A stretch of DNA of 64,000 nt from Leptospira wolbachii serovar Codice str. CDC (GTDB taxonomy: Bacteria; Spirochaetota; Leptospiria; Leptospirales; Leptospiraceae), in NCBI RefSeq assembly GCF_000332515.2, contig NZ_AOGZ02000001.1:2501-66500 (forward strand), read 5' to 3'. Below are positions 31,267 through 38,850 of this stretch, piece after piece. Position numbers and translations under genes: made by a program. The notes below the pieces were generated by a model. That model did no database searches and had not been told where the DNA came from. It was given only the letters and a program-made list of their open reading frames with translations. How positions within the stretch are numbered: the stretch's first letter is position 1; each line of letters opens with the position of its first letter.

Positions 31267-32583
31267 TTGTTACAATGGATTTTATTCTCAGTATTTTCTT
31301 TGGTTACCATTCTCTTTCTTTGGATGGTAACCCTTCCTAAAGATTTTTTTAAAAAATACAGAAATCAGATTCTCATCTTAGGATTGGCGGTGCGAATCAT
31401 AAGTATATTTCTTCCTCCTCTTTGGGAGGACGATTGGTCGAGATATTTATGGGAAGGAAATTTGATTCGAGGTGGTGAATCACCTTATCAAATTGCTCCC
31501 CTTGATTACTTTCAAAAATCGAACTTAAGCGAAACAGAAATTGGAATTTTATCACAGATCAATCATCCTGATTGGACCACAATTTACAGCCCCTTTGTTT
31601 TATTATTTTTTGCCTTATTTTCTATAGGTTTTTCGGGATATTTTTTAAAACTTGCTTATTTAGTTTTTGAGATTTCAAGTTTTGTTTTTTTTTCTAAGGG
31701 AAATTTTAACAAATCTCGTTTATTGTATTGGCTATTCCCAGTTTTCATTAAAGAAATATATATTAATTTCCACTTTGAAGTATTAATTCTCTCGTTACTT
31801 TGGATTTTTTTTAGTCTTATTAGAGACAAAAAAATAATTCTTTCGAGTTTTATATTGGGTCTAGCGATCCATATTAAAATTTTAGCCCTTCCTTTTTTGT
31901 TGCCGCTAATCACAACGTTGAAGTATAGAAAATGGAAAAGTGATTGGATCCAATGGGTCTTATATGCCATATTTTTAAATACTGGCTTTTTTATTTTCTA
32001 CCTTATTTACTATTTTATTTTTCCAAATACTTTCGATTTTGGAATTTCCAATTTATTGAAGTTTGGTGGTAGTTTTAAATTCAACCAATTTTATGAACCT
32101 ATCTGGAAAACATTTGGAATTATCGACCTTAAAACTTTTCCTTTTTTACTACATTTAATTACAATTACAGTCTTTGTGTTTATCTCCTTAGAGAAACAGA
32201 ATCGTATGCGAAAATTCGCATCAGTTACTGCAAAATTAGATTTATACTTTTTATCCGGATATTTACTCCTGACTCTATTACCAGTTTACAATCCTTGGTA
32301 CTTTTTAATCCTACTGCCGCTTTTAGTAACATCCAAATCCGAAAGCCTTTCTCCTTGGATTTTGATTTCCATACCGCAATTATCCTACCTAACGAAAGCG
32401 CGTTTGGGTTTCGAATTTACTTATTTCTATGAAATTCCTGACATTATTCTCCTACTCGAAGCAACGATATCCCTAATCTGCCTCCTATGGCATTTCAAGC
32501 AAATATTCATTTTACTTTACAAAATATCCAATATATCAAACATAGCCACTAAGGGAAGTATTGGGTATGGAAACAGAAATTGA
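31267..32583 (+). CDS. Polytopic glycosyltransferase (GT87/mannosyltransferase-like)
   Basis: About 438 aa from a TTG at 31267, with around ten transmembrane segments. The signature WEDDWSRYLWEGNLIRGG then SPYQIAP matches the DD-R-Y loop of the glycosyltransferase at 26384, and LPVYNPWYFLILLPLL matches its C-terminal PWY motif. The protein probably transfers a sugar from a polyprenyl-phosphate donor at the periplasmic face. The gene is notably more AT-rich than its neighbours (long T/A runs), which may indicate separate acquisition. It overlaps the start of the regulator gene by 17 nt. Confidence 0.75.
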   Translation: MLQWILFSVFSLVTILFLWMVTLPKDFFKKYRNQILILGLAVRIISIFLPPLWEDDWSRYLWEGNLIRGGESPYQIAPLDYFQKSNLSETEIGILSQINHPDWTTIYSPFVLLFFALFSIGFSGYFLKLAYLVFEISSFVFFSKGNFNKSRLLYWLFPVFIKEIYINFHFEVLILSLLWIFFSLIRDKKIILSSFILGLAIHIKILALPFLLPLITTLKYRKWKSDWIQWVLYAIFLNTGFFIFYLIYYFIFPNTFDFGISNLLKFGGSFKFNQFYEPIWKTFGIIDLKTFPFLLHLITITVFVFISLEKQNRMRKFASVTAKLDLYFLSGYLLLTLLPVYNPWYFLILLPLLVTSKSESLSPWILISIPQLSYLTKARLGFEFTYFYEIPDIILLLEATISLICLLWHFKQIFILLYKISNISNIATKGSIGYGNRN

Positions 32584-33178
32584 AAGTTTTTCGGCCACAA
32601 CAGAAAACGAAAGAAATGTCGATGAAGTTTTGACAGTTGTCCTCGGAGAGACCTTAAAACGTCGAAGACTAGAACTCGGATTATCAATGGAAAAACTATC
32701 ACAGCTTTCCACTGTTAGTCGAGGTATGTTAGGACTCATTGAGTCTGGAAAAACTACTCCCAGTATTGGAATTTTATGGAAGTTATCAAAATCACTCCGT
32801 ATCCCTATTGGCGAAATGATTCCAGATTTGTTTGCTCAATCTCCTCGTTTTATCGGAGCAAATGAAGGAAAACGCTGGATTTCGCCCAAAAATACAGCAG
32901 AATCTCGTATTTTTTATCAAGAGGAAAGAGACCGATTGAGTATTGTGGAATGGAAACTAACCATTGGCAAAGTTTCACAGTTCAATCATTTACCATCCGC
33001 ATTTGATATCAAAATCTACCAAGTAATTGGAAAAACCAAAATCAAACTAAAAACAAAAGAACTTGTTTTAGGACCAGCTGATAGTGCCTTTTTTCCTATA
33101 GCAGAATTAGAATTTGTAGAAAATGAATTCCTCGAAGAATCCAAATTCCTCTGGATTGCTTCCAAAAAAGCACGGTAG
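32567..33178 (+). CDS. XRE-family regulator with cupin domain
   Basis: 203 aa from the ATG at 32567 (a TTG two codons upstream is possible). The N-terminal helix-turn-helix (about 24-80) reads LKRRRLELGLSMEKLSQLS, SRGMLGLIESGKTTPSIG, typical of the XRE family. The C-terminal half (about 100-200) is a cupin-like sensor domain (VEWKLTIGKVSQFNHLP). Such regulators usually repress or activate adjacent genes in response to a small ligand bound in the cupin. The tandem 21-bp repeats at 33225-33266, between this gene and the rhodanese lipoprotein operon, are a plausible binding site. Confidence 0.88.
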   Translation: METEIESFSATTENERNVDEVLTVVLGETLKRRRLELGLSMEKLSQLSTVSRGMLGLIESGKTTPSIGILWKLSKSLRIPIGEMIPDLFAQSPRFIGANEGKRWISPKNTAESRIFYQEERDRLSIVEWKLTIGKVSQFNHLPSAFDIKIYQVIGKTKIKLKTKELVLGPADSAFFPIAELEFVENEFLEESKFLWIASKKAR

Positions 33179-33224
33179 AACATCCTCAAAATAACGGCTA
33201 AAAGAATGCACATCACGAGAATAT

Positions 33225-33266
33225 ATTGTGCGTTATATAAGATTTATTGTTCACTATATAAGATTA
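33225..33266 (+). promoter_or_regulatory. Tandem 21-bp direct repeats, candidate operator
   Basis: Two adjacent 21-bp units (33225-33245 and 33246-33266) share ATTGT and the core TATATAAGATT, differing at 4 positions. The 21-bp period is two turns of B-DNA, so both copies face the same side. They lie 46 bp after the XRE-cupin gene and about 107 bp before the rhodanese lipoprotein start. They could also supply an AT-rich UP/promoter element. Regulation by the adjacent XRE protein is inference. Confidence 0.55.
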
Positions 33267-33306
33267 ACTGTTTTTGGATTTTTGCTACCTTTAAAGACTG
33301 ACCTTA

Positions 33307-33350
33307 CCTGTTTCTTTCCTCTGGTGCAACCCCTACAGAGGGGAAGCAGG
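33307..33350 (+). promoter_or_regulatory. Structured 5' leader hairpin
   Basis: A long imperfect hairpin: CCTG (33307-33310) pairs with CAGG (33347-33350), TTC with GAA, and CCTCTG with CAGAGG, around the loop GTGCAACCCCTA. There is no T-run after it, and the lipoprotein start follows 22 nt later, so it would sit in the mRNA leader. It may be an mRNA-stability or ligand-binding element. It does not match any riboswitch consensus I know well. Confidence 0.4.
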
Positions 33351-33372
33351 AATAAAATCTAAGGATTAACAA

Positions 33373-34749
33373 ATGAAAACCAATCTATTTTACAAGTTGA
33401 TTGCTCTTATTACCGCGGGGTTCATCGGAGCCTGCGGTGGAGCCAAAAAAAATAACGACATCGAAAACCTACTTCTGGCAGCACTTGCGCTTTCTTCAGG
33501 AATCAAAGTCAATACAGCCGCGGAGTTAGCAAAGGAATCTAACGACGATTACAACCTAAACGAATACGGACTCATCACTCCATCAACTTTGGGTAAATGG
33601 GTCAACAATTGGTCAGGCACTAAACCTGCAGGGATCAATGGTAAACTAGTTATCTTACAAAACGGAGTCAATCCAAACGGTGCAGGCGGAACGGGAACCC
33701 AGGCCGGAAAAGAATACATTGGTGGAAATGGAAACGATGTCGTGGTCTATTCCTTCAATTTTGCTAGTGGTGCGAATGCACTAGATGGTGGGGATGGATT
33801 TAGTCAGAAACGAAACAATGGACTGGCTGATACAATCTCGATCATTGCTGATGGTGCACATATTGATAAAATCTTAAACCAATATGGAATTGATCCTTCT
33901 AATGACCTAGTGGTTCTTGTTTCTTCAGCAGATGCAGCAAGTCATGTGCAAGGTACTTTAAGAGCTTTTTATTCCTTTCGTTATTGGGGTTTTGACCATA
34001 AAAACCTTGCCTTTTTAAATGGAACATTGCCTAAACTTATTGCATCAGAAGGAAACTTTGTCCCTTTCAGCTCTACCACAAATACACCTCCAGGTCTTAA
34101 CAACCGCTATAGTGTAAAGAATTTGAGAGTGGATAATACAATTCTAATGCTTCCATTAGAAGATGTGATTAAAGCAGTAAAAGCACCTAACAATGTAACA
34201 ATTGCCGGTCTTACTTCCAGTATTTTTGTATCAGATGCAAGGTCTTCTGCAAGTGCCGCCGAATACAACGGAACCATCAAAAGCACTCAATCTGAAATAG
34301 CAGGAAAATACGTTGGATTTGAAGGTAGAATCAAAGGAGCAAAGGATGTTCCATGGACAGGACTTTTGGATACAGATCATCGATTCAAATCGAAAGCAGA
34401 TCTAAAAGCTTACTTTGCTGCACGAGGTTACCAATCAGGCCAAACTGCAATCCAACTTTGCCGAACAAATAACAGATCTCAGGTGACTGGATTCTCCTAT
34501 ATTGCGATCCTCGGGTATCCATCTACATATTATGATGGAAGTTGGATCGAATGGGGAAGTTTAACTGGTGCGGGACCAGCTCCTAAATTACCAACTGACT
34601 CGCCATTCCGAACAGACTTACCGGAGCTTTCAGAAGTGATTACTTACAATGTTGCTGGTGATGTTGATACAACTTTACCAACTAACTTAAATATTTCTGC
34701 AACAACTTCAAGAAAAATCATTGAGGATGACAAGGCTTACAAACGTTAG
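33373..34749 (+). CDS. Two-domain rhodanese lipoprotein (active-site Cys present)
   Basis: 458 aa. The lipoprotein signal ends in FIGAC with acylated Cys21, so the protein sits on a membrane facing the periplasm or outside. After INTAAELAKES-type linker sequence (VNTAAELAKESNDDYNLNEY), the first rhodanese-like domain (about 75-215) lacks a catalytic Cys. The second (about 270-400) has SDARSSASAAEYNGT, FEGRIKGAK and the active loop CRTNNRS at Cys363 followed by ILGYPSTYYDGSW. It should accept and donate sulfane sulfur. It heads a four- to five-gene plus-strand operon. A homologue with the same layout lies at 57446, a degenerate one at 36162. Confidence 0.85.
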   Translation: MKTNLFYKLIALITAGFIGACGGAKKNNDIENLLLAALALSSGIKVNTAAELAKESNDDYNLNEYGLITPSTLGKWVNNWSGTKPAGINGKLVILQNGVNPNGAGGTGTQAGKEYIGGNGNDVVVYSFNFASGANALDGGDGFSQKRNNGLADTISIIADGAHIDKILNQYGIDPSNDLVVLVSSADAASHVQGTLRAFYSFRYWGFDHKNLAFLNGTLPKLIASEGNFVPFSSTTNTPPGLNNRYSVKNLRVDNTILMLPLEDVIKAVKAPNNVTIAGLTSSIFVSDARSSASAAEYNGTIKSTQSEIAGKYVGFEGRIKGAKDVPWTGLLDTDHRFKSKADLKAYFAARGYQSGQTAIQLCRTNNRSQVTGFSYIAILGYPSTYYDGSWIEWGSLTGAGPAPKLPTDSPFRTDLPELSEVITYNVAGDVDTTLPTNLNISATTSRKIIEDDKAYKR

Positions 34750-34765
34750 AGCAAAAATCGAAAAA

Positions 34766-34791
34766 GAGAGGGATGGTTCTCCATTCCTCTC
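34766..34791 (+). terminator. Intergenic hairpin after the rhodanese lipoprotein
   Basis: GAGAGGGATGG (34766-34776) pairs with CCATTCCTCTC (34781-34791), 10 Watson-Crick pairs and one G-U, loop TTCT. The following sequence CAAAGTCTATAAA is not a T-run, so it may be an mRNA-stabilising or attenuating element that lowers expression of the downstream genes rather than a full terminator. Confidence 0.5.
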
Positions 34792-34832
34792 AAAGTCTAT
34801 AAATAAAAAATCGAATTAACAGGGAAAGTTAC

Positions 34833-35192
34833 ATGAAGAACTTAATAAAAATTTTGATTATGAATCTACTTCTGATTTCAGGTGTAAATGCATCTGGTGG
34901 AATTGGGGGTGGTGGAATTGCAAATATTCCTCAAGGGCAGGATCGTGAAAAATATCATTTAGGGAAAGCAGTCTATAACCAAGACCTAACCTTAGAAAAC
35001 CAAACGAACGTTAAGTTGCAAGAACAAGAAGAACGATTGGAATACTTGCAGGGAAGTTTACCAAATACAGAAAAAAGAAGAGTTAATCTTCCAGATTTTG
35101 CTGGGAAACTAACGGAAGAACAATTACAAGCTCTCGAATATTTTGTTCAAGTAAGATTCAATGTAAAATTGCCAGAAAAAAAGAAGGAATAA
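34833..35192 (+). CDS. Small exported protein, cytochrome-c-like without heme site
   Basis: 119 aa. A signal peptide (about 1-20) is followed by a Gly-rich stretch. The remainder resembles the frame of a monoheme cytochrome c: HLGKAVYNQD at the N-terminal helix position and LPDFAGKLTEEQLQALEYFV at the C-terminal helix, but no CXXCH is present. Function unknown. It lies 4 bp before the barrel gene and behind the rhodanese lipoprotein, so it is probably exported along with them. The resemblance to cytochrome c is weak and based on pattern only. Confidence 0.6.
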   Translation: MKNLIKILIMNLLLISGVNASGGIGGGGIANIPQGQDREKYHLGKAVYNQDLTLENQTNVKLQEQEERLEYLQGSLPNTEKRRVNLPDFAGKLTEEQLQALEYFVQVRFNVKLPEKKKE

Positions 35193-35195
35193 ATA

Positions 35196-36152
35196 ATGAG
35201 ATCTTTCTTTAACTTTATAAAATATATATCTTTTTTATCCATTTTTATTACCCCCAGTATTTATGCACAACAAGCATGGGCACCTTACGAAAGACAACTT
35301 TGGGTTCGTCCTGTATTCATACATTCGGAATATGATAGTGCTTTTCTTGCAGGTCAAAAGGCAAAGTATGATGATAACGTACGTTTGTCGGTTGCTAACT
35401 TAGCTTTGGAATACGGAATCACAGATCGACTTACAGCAGACTTAACAATCGGATTCGGAAAGTTAGGTCGTCATCGAGTCTTCAATCGGTATTTGGGTTT
35501 GCAACAAACACCAGATGTTCCGGATAAGTATGGATTTATGGATACAAGGTTTGGACTTCGTTATAAAATTTTGGACGAGTTTGACTCTAAATACAGATGG
35601 ATGCCAACAATATCGTTACGTGTCGGTGGAATCAAACGAGGAGATTACGATCGTAACCCTCAGTCCCTTGGTGATGGTGCCAGCGGTGGGGAGGTCAATC
35701 TTTACTTAGCAAAAGATTTTGGTGTATGGGGTCTTGGATCTTTAGGTGAATTTTCTTATCGTAAAAGAGAAAATCCTGTTCCCGACGATATTCTTTATTA
35801 CTCCGCAATCTACAAACGTTTCTTTGAGTCCTTATTTTTGACTGTTGGTCTTCGTGGCCAAGTAGGTCAAGGTGGTTATGCTTATGCTGATCCAAGGCAA
35901 CAACCGCCTCTCAATTTAGTTCGATATCCGCAACCATCGCTATATGGTATCAATCCTTATGATGTCTATGTACAAAATGATCGGCCGGCATGGGGAAGAA
36001 AAGAAAGTTTTCATAACGCAGAAGTAGGCTTAAGTTATTCGGATAGTTTCGGAAACTTTTACACCCTTTTCTATTCAGAAACAATTGCAGGATATAACAC
36101 CGCAAGGTTAAAAACCGTGGGATTTGCTGTAACGCTTCCCTACAATCTTTGA
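35196..36152 (+). CDS. Probable outer-membrane beta-barrel protein
   Basis: 318 aa. Signal peptide about 1-24 (cleavage near IYAQQ). The rest shows repeated amphipathic strands with aromatic girdle residues: ALEYGITDRLTADLTIGFG, FGLRYKIL, ISLRVGG, GEFSYRKRE, LTVGLRGQVG, and a final strand KTVGFAVTLPYNL ending in a hydrophobic residue. This suits an outer-membrane channel of about 12-14 strands. Position between rhodanese lipoproteins suggests it admits the sulfur compound or secures export of products; this is inference. Confidence 0.7.
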   Translation: MRSFFNFIKYISFLSIFITPSIYAQQAWAPYERQLWVRPVFIHSEYDSAFLAGQKAKYDDNVRLSVANLALEYGITDRLTADLTIGFGKLGRHRVFNRYLGLQQTPDVPDKYGFMDTRFGLRYKILDEFDSKYRWMPTISLRVGGIKRGDYDRNPQSLGDGASGGEVNLYLAKDFGVWGLGSLGEFSYRKRENPVPDDILYYSAIYKRFFESLFLTVGLRGQVGQGGYAYADPRQQPPLNLVRYPQPSLYGINPYDVYVQNDRPAWGRKESFHNAEVGLSYSDSFGNFYTLFYSETIAGYNTARLKTVGFAVTLPYNL

Positions 36153-36161
36153 GGTATAACT

Positions 36162-37610
36162 ATGAAACTTAAATACTTAACAATCCTTACTTTTATATTC
36201 GCTCAGTTGATCGGCTGTAAAGGTTTGCCGGAATATTTATTCCTTCCGCAGAGTTTAAAGTTTGATTTAACTCCTTTTTTATTCCGTGTTTACTCACCTG
36301 CGGAGTTAGCAACTTTATCGAATGCCGATTATAACTTGAACGAAAGTGGACTTATAACCGCGAGTAAGTTATCACGTTATTTATCAAACTGGAATAACAA
36401 TCGACCTGCCGGAGTCCCTGGAAATTTAATAGTTTTCCAAGTTCAAACTTCTGGAGGGAGTGGACGTTATGTTTTTTTCGATGGGAAACAGGTATTTGCC
36501 TATCCCGTCCCAAACTTATCGGAGCTGCTCGCAGATGTGAGAGATGATGGAGTGTTAGCGATTGATGGCGTTGTTCCTAAAGGGAAAAAAATATCTGATT
36601 TTTTTTCCATCTATGGAATTGATCCGGCTTTAGATTATATTGTCTTTGCAAGTGATACAACTTCACTTGCAAACCTATCGTCAGCAACATTTGCATACTA
36701 TTCTTTGTTATACTGGGGTTTCCCAAAAGAAAGATTAGCTGTGTTAAATGGTTCAATCGCAGACTTAACAGTAGCAAATAGTCTTTTTACCACTCCCTCC
36801 TACACTTACGCAAATAGTAATCGTGCAGGAAACATAAAGAACCTCTTTCGAGATCATACAGTCTTACAACTCACAATTGGAGATTTGATCCATGCTGTAA
36901 AAAATGGAAATACTAATTTAGAGGAAGTAGATCCAATCCCAGCGGAAGGTTTTTATATAATTGATGGAAGACCGAATGCATCTTATACGGGAACAGTTAA
37001 CTCAACTGCCTCTGGTTCCAAGTATGCCAATTGTACAACTAAAACCAATTCAACATTTGTCTCAAATACTTGTGTAGCAACCTATGAAGGAAGAGTTAAA
37101 TCTTCTGTAAATTTAGTGCCGACAGATTTATATGATGGAACCACTTTCCAGTTTAAATCCTTTAGCCAATTACAAACCTATTTGAGTAATACGGGATACC
37201 CTGCGAATAAACAAATTTATATTTACGGAGAGGATGCAACGAAAGGATCTCTCGTTTGGTTTGTTGTACATCAAATCCTTGGAAAACCAACTAGACTATA
37301 TGAAGGTGGCTGGAAACAATTCGGTGCACTTGGACTTCGATCTCCTACTTCTGGTTCCAGCCCTAGCGCTATCTCACAACCGGCTTCTTATTGGCGAACG
37401 GACATTGCAACACTCTCAGAAAGTAATACTCCCAATGCTGATGCGAATGTTCCCAATTACCAACTGGATGTCTCTAGACAGTTTATCAAAAGTTCCAACA
37501 AACTAAGAACCGAAGATAAATCTTTTTTAAGAGGAACAGCTTCATCTGGGTCCGGTGGTGGTGGTGGCGGTGCACCTTCCGGTGGTGGAGGAAATGCTTG
37601 CGGGGGATAA
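36162..37610 (+). CDS. Rhodanese-like lipoprotein lacking the catalytic Cys
   Basis: 482 aa. Lipoprotein signal ending in QLIGC (Cys19). It shares the family linker SPAELATLSNADYNLNESGL and NNRPAGVPGNLIVFQ with the lipoproteins at 33373 and 57446, and the two-domain order. At the position of the active Cys it has Tyr (IYIYGEDATKGS), so ordinary sulfurtransfer is unlikely. The end is a Gly/Ser-rich tail with a single Cys (GGGGNACGG), not present in the paralogues. A binding or scaffold role for sulfur ligands or partner cytochromes is possible. The next cytochrome gene follows after 25 bp. Confidence 0.82.
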   Translation: MKLKYLTILTFIFAQLIGCKGLPEYLFLPQSLKFDLTPFLFRVYSPAELATLSNADYNLNESGLITASKLSRYLSNWNNNRPAGVPGNLIVFQVQTSGGSGRYVFFDGKQVFAYPVPNLSELLADVRDDGVLAIDGVVPKGKKISDFFSIYGIDPALDYIVFASDTTSLANLSSATFAYYSLLYWGFPKERLAVLNGSIADLTVANSLFTTPSYTYANSNRAGNIKNLFRDHTVLQLTIGDLIHAVKNGNTNLEEVDPIPAEGFYIIDGRPNASYTGTVNSTASGSKYANCTTKTNSTFVSNTCVATYEGRVKSSVNLVPTDLYDGTTFQFKSFSQLQTYLSNTGYPANKQIYIYGEDATKGSLVWFVVHQILGKPTRLYEGGWKQFGALGLRSPTSGSSPSAISQPASYWRTDIATLSESNTPNADANVPNYQLDVSRQFIKSSNKLRTEDKSFLRGTASSGSGGGGGGAPSGGGGNACGG

Positions 37611-37635
37611 TCCCTTAGATACGATCAACTATTGT

Positions 37636-38850
37636 ATGGCATTCCCAACAATTCGACTTACGAGCATATTTCTCTTCATGATCATGTTCGTAAGTTGTTT
37701 GGATTCAAATTTTTTAGAATCTCATTGGAAACATCCTATCGCAGAACAAGGTTTGCCCCCTGTGAATTTCTCTGATCTAGAAAAAAACTTGGATCCGAAT
37801 GCTTGTGGAACTTGCCATAAAGATCAGTTCCAAAATTGGGAAAAGAGTTTTCATGCAAAATCGATCAGCAAAGGTTTTTTATGGCAGAAGGAAATTTTAA
37901 CTTCTGAAGAGTACAGGTCTTGTTTCCAATGCCATTCACCTTTAGCAGAAACAAAATCAGAACTTGCCGTGGAATTCCAAACATCGGAAATTCTGAATTC
38001 AAAATCCCACAACTTTCCAAAGGGAATCTCAAATCCTTCCATCCTCTGCGCTTCTTGCCATATCCGAAATCAAATTCGATTTGGGCCACCATCTAGAGTT
38101 CAACCGGCAAATGAACATCCCACTAACAATCTTCCACATAACGGATATATTGTGAAAAAGGAATTTGAATCTTCCGAATTTTGTAAGTCTTGTCATGAAA
38201 GTAAAAAAGACGGAGTTAAACTGGCTGGTAAAAGACTAATGGAAGTTTATTCTGAATGGGAAAAAAGTCCTTTTGCAAAACAAGGGATTCAATGCCAAAA
38301 CTGCCATATGCCAGATAGGGAACATTCTTGGAAGGGAATCCATGATAAAACATTTGTCAAAAATTCATTACTGCCTACCTGGACGATTACAGAAAAAAAT
38401 GGTAACTACAAAATCCAAGCTGAGCTTAAATCTATGGGAGTTGGTCACAAGTTTCCCACTTATATTGTTCCCAAAATCTACCTACGTTTTTATGCGATTC
38501 TCAAAGACAAATTAACACCCATTCTCCTTGAAGAATCAGTCGTGGGAAGGATCGTAAATACGGATCTGACAGAAGAGTATTTAGATACGAGGATCAAACC
38601 TCAAGAATCACATCTTGTGCGATTCGATTATGAACCAAAAGAAAATACGATCCAAGAATTTTTGTGGAAGATTGAAGTAGACCCAGATGAACAGTACATC
38701 CGAAGTTTTGAAGAACAATTAGCGAAGAAAGGAGATGCACTTTCCAAACCAACAAAAAAATTATTACAAGAGTCCCTCATTGAAAAAAGGAACTCTCGTT
38801 ATATGCTCTTTACTTTGAGTTTGAAAGTGCCTGTTTCACTTCCGCAATGA
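37636..38850 (+). CDS. Pentaheme c-type cytochrome lipoprotein
   Basis: 404 aa from the ATG at 37636, which opens a lipoprotein signal ending FMIMFVSC (Cys21). Five CXXCH sites are visible: CGTCH57, CFQCH96, CASCH138, CKSCH183 and CQNCH220. A C-terminal beta domain contains GVGHKFPTYIVPKIYLRF, the GHxxPT feature of c554-like multihemes. Heme spacing and domain order match the cytochrome at 28400, so the two are paralogues, one helix-anchored and one lipid-anchored. Last gene of the plus-strand rhodanese operon; the 3' end overlaps the convergent metZ gene by 41 nt. Confidence 0.88.
   Translation: MAFPTIRLTSIFLFMIMFVSCLDSNFLESHWKHPIAEQGLPPVNFSDLEKNLDPNACGTCHKDQFQNWEKSFHAKSISKGFLWQKEILTSEEYRSCFQCHSPLAETKSELAVEFQTSEILNSKSHNFPKGISNPSILCASCHIRNQIRFGPPSRVQPANEHPTNNLPHNGYIVKKEFESSEFCKSCHESKKDGVKLAGKRLMEVYSEWEKSPFAKQGIQCQNCHMPDREHSWKGIHDKTFVKNSLLPTWTITEKNGNYKIQAELKSMGVGHKFPTYIVPKIYLRFYAILKDKLTPILLEESVVGRIVNTDLTEEYLDTRIKPQESHLVRFDYEPKENTIQEFLWKIEVDPDEQYIRSFEEQLAKKGDALSKPTKKLLQESLIEKRNSRYMLFTLSLKVPVSLPQ

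Noticed and set aside
33307..33350. SAM or cobalamin riboswitch
   Set aside because: GTGCAACC in the loop recalls riboswitch text, but the core helices and conserved boxes of the known classes are missing.
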